From contig NZ_JACZFR010000060.1 of the NCBI RefSeq assembly GCF_014904815.1, positions 1 through 46,768 of the forward strand: a stretch of 46,768 nucleotides of DNA, in the 5' to 3' direction. Below the pieces are notes generated by a model, which had not been told where the DNA came from, did not search any database, and saw only the letters and a list, made by a program, of their open reading frames with translations. Source of the DNA: Microbulbifer taiwanensis (GTDB lineage Bacteria; Pseudomonadota; Gammaproteobacteria; Pseudomonadales; Cellvibrionaceae). A program made the translations under genes and the position numbers. Positions 18,390-26,773 of the stretch are shown one piece after another (the stretch's first letter is position 1; each line of letters starts with the position of its first letter).

Positions 18390-18943
18390 TGACAACGATG
18401 AGCCGACAACAGGGTGCCGTGCTGATGGTCAGCCTGATCATCCTGCTGGTGCTGACTCTTATTGGTATATCCGGCGCGCGCGGCGTACTGATGAGTGAGC
18501 GCATGACCTTCGCCTCCCGCGATGCCAAGATAGCCCTGGAAGTGGCCGAGACCATGGCGCGCAAGGGCGAAGCCGTAATCGATGGTCTTGCCAATACGGA
18601 CGGCTTCGGTGATAGCGGCTGGCTGCGCACCGCCGGCGACGGTCCGGACGATCTGTTCGCGGACGATACCTGGTCGTCCACTAATTCCACCTCCGAAAAA
18701 GTGCCCATGAAAGGTGCGGATGGCAATACCAATCTGGAGGGGCGCATGTATATAGAAATGGCTGGTCTCGCCTCAGACGACTCCAATGCGGCAGACGTTG
18801 ACCTGAGTGCCGGCTCCACCGGTCTCGACTTTCCCGATATCAAGGTGTTCAAGATAGTCACCCGCGGGGTGGGTATCGGCGGCACCGAGCGCATTGTAGT
18901 AACCCTCTACGGCAAGGCGCTGCCTTCTAGCGCAACGCCTTAA
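18389..18943 (+). CDS. pilX: Minor pilin PilX
   Basis: 184 residues. The leader MTTMSRQQG precedes AVLMVSLIILLVLTLIG; Glu5 is replaced by Val, as is common in the PilX_N family and in GspK, whose pilins cap the complex. SERMTFASRDAKIALEVAE is a typical helix. The ATG overlaps the pilW stop by one base (TAATG), indicating coupling. pilY1 follows 23 bases later. Confidence 0.85.
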   Translation: MTTMSRQQGAVLMVSLIILLVLTLIGISGARGVLMSERMTFASRDAKIALEVAETMARKGEAVIDGLANTDGFGDSGWLRTAGDGPDDLFADDTWSSTNSTSEKVPMKGADGNTNLEGRMYIEMAGLASDDSNAADVDLSAGSTGLDFPDIKVFKIVTRGVGIGGTERIVVTLYGKALPSSATP

Positions 18944-18966
18944 CAGTATTATAAGAGAGCAGAAAA

Positions 18967-21900
18967 ATGAAATTGAAAGACAAGATAAAACTGCGCTTTC
19001 CACTGCGTTGGCCCTGTGTGGCCTTTCTGCTGACCCTGGCCTCCAGCGCATCTGCGGCGCCGGGCACCTTATCCGATGTGCCCCTGTATACTCGCGGTTC
19101 GGCAGAGCCGAATATTATGTTTGTGCTGGACTCGTCCGGCTCCATGCAGGGGGAAATCTGGCCTCCGAGTGAATACGATGAAAATGCGACTTATGCCAGC
19201 TGCGCTAATCCATTGCCGAAAAGTCGTACTTATACTACAGAGAAATGTAACCGGTGGGGATGTCGAGATGTTGAGGAGACTGATTACTACGAGGTGGATT
19301 TTCGGGTTAATACCTCTGATGGCAGTGTCCAATTTAAAATGGATGACGGTAACAGAGACACAAATGATCCCTGGCGGACCTGGGACACCAATGGTGACTG
19401 TTTCGAAGATGGTGCCGACTATCGCGCCTGGTTCTATGCGCATGAGACTGACGGTAGCTATTACGAAACCGGAAGTCATGCCCAGTTTGGTGACTACAGG
19501 GATGAATCCGCCAGCGGTAAATTGTTGAACTGGTATTTCTCCGAACAGAACGGCGCTGGCAGCTATGTAGCGGCAAAGTTTGTGGATTCCGACGGCGAGG
19601 CGACCCGCTCAAAAGTCCCCGTTACCCGCACCGACGTTATGAAGACTTCCGCGGCCGAATTGGTGTCCGGCCTGGAAGATGTGCGCGTTGGCATCATGGA
19701 GTTTAATGATGACGACGATGGCAATAGACATAATGGGGTCGATGGTGCGCGAGCACTTGTGGGGTTGACCAGTGTTACAGATGACACCCGTGCCAGCCTT
19801 CTGGATGTAATCGATGGCATTGGTGCCAGCGGATCCACTCCGCTTTCGGAGAGTTTTACCGGTGTTGGCCGCTATTTTATTACCGGTTATGAGGACAATA
19901 ACCTGTCCTATAAAGGTAGCGACGGCAGCACGGAAACTGCTGCAGGTAAGGATATTTTTGATGAGGCTCCGGATTGGAATGATGCTAACCCTGATGTTCC
20001 GCTGCCGGGAGGCGATGGAAGTGGTGTAGAAGACAGAGCCATCCAGTATTACTGCCAGAAGAGTTTTATGGTGGCGCTGACCGATGGCGAGCCGACCAGC
20101 GACGATGAGATCAGCGATCATTTGCGAGATTATGACTACAGCTGTTCCAGTAACACCGGGGGCTGTACCTCTAGTGAAATGGATGACGTGGTCAAGGCGC
20201 TCTACGATATAGACCTGCGCCCGGACCTGAAAAAGCCGGACGGCGAGCCGGTAACACACAATATCATCAGTTACATTATCGGGTTTGCCGAGGACGGCCT
20301 CTCGGATACCAATGTGATGAAGAATGCCGGTGCCCTCGGTGGCGGTGGCGTCTATGATGCCGCGAATGCATCGCAGTTGAAGGTCACTTTCAATCAGATT
20401 ATAAACAAAGTGCACGAGATTACCGGCAGCTCCAGCTCCGTTGCTTTCAACTCGACATCTCTCGAGGCTGATTCCGCCCTGTTTGCGGCCAAGTTCAACA
20501 GTGGCGACTGGGATGGCGAGCTGTCTGCGCTGTCGATCGACGAAAACGGCGATATTTCGACGACGGCCTCCTGGGAGGCCAGTGACAAATTGAAGTCCGC
20601 GACGCCGAGCTCCCGGGTCATGCTGACTACCAGGGACGGGAAAGGTGTTCCCTTTACCGATGCGGCTCTGGAGATAGCCGACGACGCTACCGACGAGGAC
20701 CTGAACTACAATACTTCCACTGGCGTCAGCGTGATCGATAACCGCTCCTCCGATCGCATCGATTATCTGCGCGGCGATCAAAGCAATGAGGGAACGGATA
20801 CCGATAAGTTTCGTAAACGCGCCAGCCGTCTCGGCGATATCGTCAACTCGACCCCGGTCTTTGTGGGGGCGCCCAATGCGGCCTGGTCCAAGGCCGATTT
20901 CTCCGAGGCCAGCAGCTACAGCACGTTCAAGTCCGGCAAGAGCGGTCGCACACCCATGGTCTATGTGGGGGCCAACGACGGTTTCCTGCATGGCTTCAAT
21001 GCCAATACCGCTGGCACGGGTGCCGGCAAGGAGCTGATCGCCTATTCGCCGGAAGTGTTGTTGAGCACCGAGCGGGATTACGGCCTGCACGCGCTCACCT
21101 CCCAATACTACAGCCACAAGTATTATGTGGACGGCACCCCGACTGCTTCCGATGCCTATGTCGGCGGCAACTGGAAGACAGTACTGGTCGGTGGCCTCGG
21201 CGGCGGTGGCAAGGGCTTTTACGCGCTGGATATCACCGATCCCTCACTTTTCACGGAAGACAATGCCGAATCGTTGGTGATGTGGGAATTTACCGATGCC
21301 GACGACGATAGCCTCGGTTACACCTTCAGTCGCCCACAGATAGGCCGTATGCAAAACGACAAGTGGGCGGCAATCTTCGGCAATGGCTATAACAGCACGG
21401 ATGGGGATGCGGGCCTGTTCATCGTGTTTCTGGATGGCAGTGGATATAAATACATCTCCACCGGTACTGCAGACGCGGACGACAAAAACGGTATGTCCAC
21501 TCCGGCCATCGTGGATTCGGACCTGAATGGTATCGTGGACCGGATTTACGCCGGCGACCTGAAGGGCAACATGTGGGTGTTCGATGTGACTTCGAATGTG
21601 GCCAGCGGCTGGTCCGTGATCAATGACGATGCCGGCAAGCCCCAGCCGCTGTTCACTGCCGTGGGTGAACCGATTACCGGTGCGCCACTGGTCGCCAGGA
21701 ATACCGACAATCCAGACGGCAGTGATCCCAATCTGCTGGTCACATTTGGCACCGGTCAGTACATCACCGCGGCGGATACCGCGACTACTGGGGCCGGAGG
21801 TTTCTATGTAGTGGCGGACAATGGTACTTATGGACTGAAAAAGGGCAATCTCGTATCCAGGTCCATTGGTACCAGGAATGTGACGCAGCCGGATGGTAGT

Positions 21901-22371
21901 GTGAGAAGCTACCGTACTCTGGGGGGTGACGAGCTGAAATGGGCAGACCATGCCGGCTGGTATATACAGTTGAAATCCGGCATCAGCCCGGACGGCGGCG
22001 AGCGGGTGGTTACGCGCCCGGACCTGCTGCGCAATGTGCTCTTCTTCAACACGCTGATACCCACCGGCCAGGTCTGTTCTGCGGGCGGTTACGGCTGGTT
22101 GATGTCGGTGGATGTGCGCACCGGCCTGGCCCCGGTCAAGCACGCAGTGTTTGACGGTAACGGCGATGGCAAGATCAACAGCGGGGACCAGGGCCTCGTG
22201 GGGCAGATGGTGAGCGAGGGCATTCCGAATAAGCCCGGTTTCCTCAAGGGAAACAATGGCATCAGACAATATACACCGAACAGCGCCGGTACTATTCCGT
22301 ACCGTCCCGTGGAAGTGGGCGACGGCGATCGCGTGGGGCGCCTGTCCTGGGAGGAGATCACACCCAACTGA
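18967..22371 (+). CDS. pilY1: Type IV pilus tip adhesin/assembly factor PilY1
   Basis: 1134 residues. A signal peptide (cut after ASSASA, about residue 30) precedes a von Willebrand A domain with MIDAS motif DSSGSM (55-60) and LTDGEPTSDD near 371. The C-terminal half is the PilY1 beta-propeller: RLGDIVNSTPVFVG, YVGANDGFLHGFNA near 666 and LVGGLGGGGKGFYALDIT. Near residue 1063 DGNGDGKINSGDQG looks like a calcium loop. PilY1 works with the minor pilins at the pilus tip in adhesion, mechanosensing and extension/retraction. The stretch coding for residues about 60-400 is visibly AT-richer and less codon-biased than its surroundings, which suggests a variable region. Confidence 0.93.
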   Translation: MKLKDKIKLRFPLRWPCVAFLLTLASSASAAPGTLSDVPLYTRGSAEPNIMFVLDSSGSMQGEIWPPSEYDENATYASCANPLPKSRTYTTEKCNRWGCRDVEETDYYEVDFRVNTSDGSVQFKMDDGNRDTNDPWRTWDTNGDCFEDGADYRAWFYAHETDGSYYETGSHAQFGDYRDESASGKLLNWYFSEQNGAGSYVAAKFVDSDGEATRSKVPVTRTDVMKTSAAELVSGLEDVRVGIMEFNDDDDGNRHNGVDGARALVGLTSVTDDTRASLLDVIDGIGASGSTPLSESFTGVGRYFITGYEDNNLSYKGSDGSTETAAGKDIFDEAPDWNDANPDVPLPGGDGSGVEDRAIQYYCQKSFMVALTDGEPTSDDEISDHLRDYDYSCSSNTGGCTSSEMDDVVKALYDIDLRPDLKKPDGEPVTHNIISYIIGFAEDGLSDTNVMKNAGALGGGGVYDAANASQLKVTFNQIINKVHEITGSSSSVAFNSTSLEADSALFAAKFNSGDWDGELSALSIDENGDISTTASWEASDKLKSATPSSRVMLTTRDGKGVPFTDAALEIADDATDEDLNYNTSTGVSVIDNRSSDRIDYLRGDQSNEGTDTDKFRKRASRLGDIVNSTPVFVGAPNAAWSKADFSEASSYSTFKSGKSGRTPMVYVGANDGFLHGFNANTAGTGAGKELIAYSPEVLLSTERDYGLHALTSQYYSHKYYVDGTPTASDAYVGGNWKTVLVGGLGGGGKGFYALDITDPSLFTEDNAESLVMWEFTDADDDSLGYTFSRPQIGRMQNDKWAAIFGNGYNSTDGDAGLFIVFLDGSGYKYISTGTADADDKNGMSTPAIVDSDLNGIVDRIYAGDLKGNMWVFDVTSNVASGWSVINDDAGKPQPLFTAVGEPITGAPLVARNTDNPDGSDPNLLVTFGTGQYITAADTATTGAGGFYVVADNGTYGLKKGNLVSRSIGTRNVTQPDGSVRSYRTLGGDELKWADHAGWYIQLKSGISPDGGERVVTRPDLLRNVLFFNTLIPTGQVCSAGGYGWLMSVDVRTGLAPVKHAVFDGNGDGKINSGDQGLVGQMVSEGIPNKPGFLKGNNGIRQYTPNSAGTIPYRPVEVGDGDRVGRLSWEEITPN

Positions 22372-22394
22372 CTGCTTGCCGTTTCAGGATCAGT

Positions 22395-22415
22395 GACCCG
22401 GTACCGTATCGGGTC
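22395..22415 (+). other. Hairpin between pilY1 and pilE
   Basis: GACCCG (22395-22400) pairs with CGGGTC (22410-22415) over a nine-base loop, followed by AAATG. There is no T-run. It may dampen read-through or mark an RNA processing site before pilE. Confidence 0.35.
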
Positions 22416-22441
22416 AAATGTGGAATTTATCGAGAGCGAAG

Positions 22442-22879
22442 ATGAAAAGACAACAGGGTTTTACATTGATCGAACTGATGATCGTGGTGGCGATCGTGGG
22501 GGTGCTGGCGGGTATCGCCTGGCCGTCTTATCAGGAACATGTGCGCAGCGCCAACCGGGCCGATGCGCAGGGAGCGCTGATGGGGCTGGCGCAGGCGATG
22601 GAGCAGCACTTTACCCAGAACGGCACCTATGCGAATTCACATACCGGTAAGGTGCCGGATATTTTCCCGGATGAGGCGCCGCTGGATGGCGGCAACAAGA
22701 CCTACGATCTGCGTATCGAAGAAGCGGACGGCGACTCCTATATCCTGCAGGCAATACCCAAGAACGGCCAGGCGGGAGATGGCACTGTCCAATTGAGCTC
22801 CAGCGGTGAACGAGGCTGGGATCGCGATAGCGACGGTTTTGATGCCAGCGATATGTGCTGGAGCAAAAGTTGCAGCTGA
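22442..22879 (+). CDS. pilE: Minor pilin PilE
   Basis: 145 residues. Leader MKRQQG, mature FTLIELMIVVAIVGVLAGIAWPSYQEHVRSANRADAQ, which is the PilE signature in the Pseudomonas-type operon. The C terminus holds DRDSDG (127-132) with Asp134 and Asp137, resembling an EF-hand-type calcium loop, then a disulfide-type pair Cys139 and Cys144. The ATG at 22442 is preferred because it places a normal six-residue leader; a longer in-frame start lies at 22418. The stop abuts, without any gap, the stop of the next gene on the other strand. Confidence 0.87.
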   Translation: MKRQQGFTLIELMIVVAIVGVLAGIAWPSYQEHVRSANRADAQGALMGLAQAMEQHFTQNGTYANSHTGKVPDIFPDEAPLDGGNKTYDLRIEEADGDSYILQAIPKNGQAGDGTVQLSSSGERGWDRDSDGFDASDMCWSKSCS

Positions 22880-23452
22880 TTAGCTGACTTTGTCGCCACA
22901 GCTCAGGTTTTCCCCGCTGCCGTTTTCGACTATGCCATCACCGTCGCCGTCCTTACCGAAGTAGGGACGGCCGATTACATTGAGCACGATAAACCAGCCG
23001 TATTTTTCTTCGCCTTTACCGGGACAGTATTCGAAGTTTCCACTTTGTGCCGGGGTTGTGCCATCTGGGCGAAATATGATGAATCCCCTGTTGTTGAAGG
23101 CGTTCCAGCTCAAGGTTGCTCCGTCTTGCAATTTCGGGAATCTTCGTTCGATTTGCTCCGCGTTATCCCTCTGGCCGTCAGCATCCGCATCTGCGAATAA
23201 TATTGCACCCGATGTCCAGTCTTCGCCGCAGCTACTGCCATCGTCGCTGGGGCAGAGCGAATAGCTCACCCGCTCGTGATACGCTTTGGCGCGCATCAGT
23301 ATCAGCAATTCAAACAGTTCGCGGCCCTTCACTTCACTGCGGTAGCGCTTGATAAAATCGATAAACGGCGGCGCGGCGACGGCCATGACTATGGCGAGAA
23401 TGGTGACGGTGAGCATCAGCTCGACGAGGGTAAAACCCGAAGCGCTCTTCAC
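22880..23452 (-). CDS. fimT: Second GspH/FimT-type minor pilin
   Basis: 190 residues, minus strand, downstream of pilR. It starts at GTG 23452 with AGGAG upstream; leader VKSASG then FTLVELMLTVTILAIVMAVAAPPF. The domain is of the GspH/FimT type (SYSLCPSDDGSSC and DWTSGAILF are typical). Two Asp-rich loops are visible, DADADG (88-93) and DGDGDG (168-173), the second close to the C-terminal Cys. It is likely a pseudopilin or accessory FimT controlled separately from the main operon. fimT next to pilR-pilS fits Pseudomonas order, although there it lies on the other strand as far as I recall. Confidence 0.8.
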   Translation of the reverse strand: MKSASGFTLVELMLTVTILAIVMAVAAPPFIDFIKRYRSEVKGRELFELLILMRAKAYHERVSYSLCPSDDGSSCGEDWTSGAILFADADADGQRDNAEQIERRFPKLQDGATLSWNAFNNRGFIIFRPDGTTPAQSGNFEYCPGKGEEKYGWFIVLNVIGRPYFGKDGDGDGIVENGSGENLSCGDKVS

Positions 23453-23483
23453 GGTGCAAACTCCTCTTCCCTGAGTTTGCACC

Positions 23484-23511
23484 AGCATAACTGGGACACG
23501 GAAAAAGCCAA
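23484..23511 (-). promoter_or_regulatory. Possible promoter of the second FimT gene
   Basis: On the minus strand TTGGCT (23511-23506), 16 bases, then TATGCT (23489-23484). Both hexamers match the consensus at four of six positions. It would start a transcript about 25 bases before the start codon, independent of pilR. Confidence 0.35.
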
Positions 23512-23553
23512 TCACAGACCATTACAGTACGCACGTGTGTGCCGATTCTGAAC

Positions 23554-24963
23554 TTAGTCCTCGAGTCCCAGCTTTTTCAGCCGGTAGCGCAGAGAGCGGA
23601 AACTGATTCCCAGTTTGTGCGCCGCCGCCGTCCTGTTCCAGCGGGTTTCGGTCAGTGCGCTCTCTATCGCTTCCTTTTCGATGGATTGCAGGAACTCGTC
23701 CAGGGAGGCGAAATGGCCGGGATCGAACTGACCGGAATAGGATTCCGAACGCCTGTTCTCGTCGGTGGCGTGTGGGGTTGTGAGCGGTTCCTCCACGCTG
23801 GCGGCCTGCGTCGTTTCCCGATCGAGCAGCAGGTCCTCGGCGCAAATGACCTGCTGGTCGCTGAGGGTAAAGGCGCGTTCCAGGGTGTTTTCCAGCTGGC
23901 GTACATTGCCGGGGAAGGGGTAGGCTTTCAGCGCCTCCAGTGCCTCGCCGGATAGTTCTGGGGCGCCCACAGCGGCGTTATCCGCGATGCGGCGCATGAT
24001 GATATCCGCCAGCAGCGGTATGTCACCGGCGCGCTCGCGCAGTGGTGGCACGGCAATCTCTATCACGTTGATACGGTAGAAAAGGTCGCTGCGGAAACGT
24101 CCCTCGGCCACTTCCTTTGCCAGGTCCTTGTGGGTTGCGCTGAGAATGCGCACGTCGATGGGGACTTCCTGGCTGGCGCCGATCGGGCGCACGCGCTTTT
24201 CCTGGATCGCGCGCAACAGCTTAACCTGCATGTCCAGCGGCAGATCCGCCACTTCGTCCAGGAACAGGGTGCCGCCCTCCGCGCTCTGCAACAGGCCGGG
24301 TTTGTCTTTGTGGGCGCCGGTAAAGCTGCCTTTTTTATGGCCGAAGAATTCACTCTCCATCAGCTCTGCGGGAATGGCGCCGCAGTTGATGGGCACAAAG
24401 GGCTTGTCAGCGCGTGGGCCCTGGGCGTGAATGGAGCGGGCCGCCAGCTCCTTGCCGGAGCCGGATTCGCCGCTGATGTAAATGGGCGCATCGCTGCGCG
24501 CGACCTTGGCGATCTGGCGGCGCAGCAGGCGCATGTTCTCCGCCTCGCCCAGCAGCAGCTGGTCGGCGTCCCGAGTCTGGGCTTCGCCGCTGTTCCGGTT
24601 CAGGCGCAGGGCCAGCTGTACCAGGCCGCGCAGCCGCTCCAGGTCGACCGGCTTGCTGACGAAGTCGAAGGCGCCGAGCTTCAGCGCGCTGATGGCTGTG
24701 TCCATGTTGCCGTGTGCGGTGATTACCGCCACCGGCAGTTCACCGTCTCCCTGCTCCTGGATATGTTCCACCAGCTGCAGGCCATCGCCGTCGGGGAGGC
24801 GCATATCGGTGAGGCAGAAATCATAGCGGTTTTCGCCGAGCAGCCTGTGTGCTTCGCTCAGGTTGGCGGCGGTATGGCAGTGCACGTCCATGCGCCGCAG
24901 GGTGAGGGTCAGTAATTCGCAGATATCCGGTTCGTCGTCGACGACCAGGGCCAGTGGTTGCAT
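23554..24963 (-). CDS. pilR: Sigma54-dependent response regulator PilR
   Basis: 469 residues. Receiver domain with acidic pair DDE (9-11) and phospho-acceptor Asp53 (CLTDMRLPDGDG); AAA+ domain with Walker A GESGSGKE (165-172), the sigma54-contact loop GSFTGA (212-217) and Walker B LFLDEV; C-terminal Fis-type helix-turn-helix (AAAHKLGISFRSLRYRLKKLG). It activates pilA transcription with RpoN in Pseudomonas; pilA is not in this window. The partner kinase pilS is directly upstream on the same strand, 115 bases away. Confidence 0.94.
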   Translation of the reverse strand: MQPLALVVDDEPDICELLTLTLRRMDVHCHTAANLSEAHRLLGENRYDFCLTDMRLPDGDGLQLVEHIQEQGDGELPVAVITAHGNMDTAISALKLGAFDFVSKPVDLERLRGLVQLALRLNRNSGEAQTRDADQLLLGEAENMRLLRRQIAKVARSDAPIYISGESGSGKELAARSIHAQGPRADKPFVPINCGAIPAELMESEFFGHKKGSFTGAHKDKPGLLQSAEGGTLFLDEVADLPLDMQVKLLRAIQEKRVRPIGASQEVPIDVRILSATHKDLAKEVAEGRFRSDLFYRINVIEIAVPPLRERAGDIPLLADIIMRRIADNAAVGAPELSGEALEALKAYPFPGNVRQLENTLERAFTLSDQQVICAEDLLLDRETTQAASVEEPLTTPHATDENRRSESYSGQFDPGHFASLDEFLQSIEKEAIESALTETRWNRTAAAHKLGISFRSLRYRLKKLGLED

Positions 24964-25078
24964 TAATGTCCGTTCTTTTATTGTTGGTTTTCTGTGGGCT
25001 GAAATTCAGTGGCCGATTATGACAGAGATTCTTTGCAGTTTTACACAGGCATTTTTGGAAAACTATTCCTCTTGACGA

Positions 25079-26737
25079 TTAAAAAATCCGGTTTGCGTGG
25101 GCAAATTCTATCCGGAAGCAACTTTTGTTGCTGTCGGTGCGGCAGTAGTAGAGATTGGCCTGGTTGGCCTCACAGAGTTCGCGCGCTATATAGAGGCCCA
25201 GGCCGCTACCGCCCTGCCCGGTGGTGAAAAAAGGTTCGAATATCTTGTCCCGGTGTTCCGGCAGCACGCCGCGGCCGCTGTCGGCCACGTCCAGAATGGC
25301 GCAGTCGCGCTCGCGGTGGCGGTAGACGGAGATCTCCAGTTCCCGCCGCCCCATGGCGACATGGGAATGGTGCAGGGCGTTGTTGCACAGGTTGGTAACC
25401 ACCTGGGCCAGTTGCTCCGGGTCAAAGCGCGCGTCTACAGGCCAGTCGGGCAGATGCATGCGAATCTGCGCGTCGGCGGGCGCCCCAGCGCGGAAATCCT
25501 GCATAAAGAGTTCCAGCCAATCCCCCAGGTCGTGCAGCTGTGGCACCGCCGCGCGGCGGCGCGACAACTGCATCACATTCTCGACTATCTGGTTTACCCG
25601 CTGGCTGTGGCGGCAGATGATCTGGGTCAGGTGCCTGTCTTCTTCGCTCAGGTTCGCCGATTCCGATAGCAGCTGCGCCGCGTGGCTGATGGCGCCGAGC
25701 GGATTGCGCACTTCGTGGGCAATGGAGCCGGTCAGGTGGCCCAGGGAGGCGAGTTTGAGCTTCTGCGCCGCCTGGACCAACTTGCGATTGTCCTCGACAA
25801 ACACCAGGGTACTGTGACCGTGATCGCGGCGCAGATTGGCGAAACTGAGTCGCAGTTCGCTGCCGTTCTCGGCCTGCATCAGGGCGCTGCTGCGGGAGAC
25901 GTCGCGGCGCCACTCGCGCACTATGCGGCGCAGGTCACCCTGGCGCTCGCCATCCGGCTGCAGCTGTTCACCGAGTAGCTGGTGCGCGGCGCGGTTGATC
26001 AGCTCCGGCTTGTTGGCGGCGTCCATAACCAGCACGCCGGTGCGCATGCGCTCGATGATCTGCTGAGCCAGTCGCTGCAGGTGGGCGGCGTGGCGGCTCT
26101 GCTGGTCGGCGCGCAGAGTGGCGCTGCGGATGCGCGCAGACAGGTACTGCAGGGCACTCACGGTGGCAAACAGTAGCACGCCCAGCATACCGGCCGAGAC
26201 GATATCCTGGGTCTCGGCATGGCCCGTCAGCAGGCCGTAAAGCTGCAGGCCGATCACGCCAATACTGGCAACGGCGGCGAAGAAGGCTCCCATACGCCGG
26301 TCCAACAGCATCGAACCCACCGAGCAGTTGATCAGCAGCAGGTAACCGAGGCCGGAGTTGAGACCACCGCTGGCCTGGATCAACAGCAGAAAAGTGAGGA
26401 TATCGCAGCCGAGAATCAGTCCCACCTGGCCCGCACCCGTGTGGTAGGCGGAGTGACGCAGGTTCAGCAGCCAGCCGAAATTGAGCGCGGCGTAGGCGAT
26501 GACGGTATTGAGGTAGAGTGCGGGCGCGCTGTTGCCCACGGCGCCCTTGCCGATACCGGAGGTGAAGATGCCCAGCAGCACCAGGGCTATGGCGACGCGG
26601 TAATAGGCATAGACCCGCAGCAATTCGTGGTGCTGCAGATAGGGGCCACTGGTGGAGATCGCTGTACTGCTCAAGGTGTGTTTCCCGGCATCTGTTTTCG
26701 TTGTTTTCGCCGGCCGCTGCTGTTGTCCCCCGGTCAC
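25079..26737 (-). CDS. pilS: Sensor histidine kinase PilS
   Basis: Up to 552 residues. Six membrane helices in the first 200 residues (from YRVAIALVLLGIF on) are the PilS sensor. A PAS-like linker follows (MRTGVLVMDAANKPELINRAA), then an H-box with His341 (SIAHEVRNPLGAISHAAQLL) and the ATPase with LCNNALHHS, DSGRGVLPEH and GGSGLGLYIA. It phosphorylates PilR and is known to sense pilin levels in the membrane. The start is unsure: GTG 26737 lacks a ribosome site, and TTG 26674 would remove a 21-residue polar extension. It diverges from nadE, with only 36 bases between the annotated starts. Confidence 0.9.
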   Translation of the reverse strand: MTGGQQQRPAKTTKTDAGKHTLSSTAISTSGPYLQHHELLRVYAYYRVAIALVLLGIFTSGIGKGAVGNSAPALYLNTVIAYAALNFGWLLNLRHSAYHTGAGQVGLILGCDILTFLLLIQASGGLNSGLGYLLLINCSVGSMLLDRRMGAFFAAVASIGVIGLQLYGLLTGHAETQDIVSAGMLGVLLFATVSALQYLSARIRSATLRADQQSRHAAHLQRLAQQIIERMRTGVLVMDAANKPELINRAAHQLLGEQLQPDGERQGDLRRIVREWRRDVSRSSALMQAENGSELRLSFANLRRDHGHSTLVFVEDNRKLVQAAQKLKLASLGHLTGSIAHEVRNPLGAISHAAQLLSESANLSEEDRHLTQIICRHSQRVNQIVENVMQLSRRRAAVPQLHDLGDWLELFMQDFRAGAPADAQIRMHLPDWPVDARFDPEQLAQVVTNLCNNALHHSHVAMGRRELEISVYRHRERDCAILDVADSGRGVLPEHRDKIFEPFFTTGQGGSGLGLYIARELCEANQANLYYCRTDSNKSCFRIEFAHANRIF

Positions 26738-26739
26738 TG

Positions 26740-26745
26740 TACAAT
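26740..26745 (+). promoter_or_regulatory. Probable -10 element of nadE
   Basis: TACAAT lies 28 bases before the nadE ATG and matches the -10 consensus at five of six positions. No good -35 is present at the normal distance (CTGCTG). It immediately follows the putative pilS GTG on the other strand. Confidence 0.4.
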
Positions 26746-26773
26746 AGCGGCCTGTCCGATCCGAGGTACAAAG

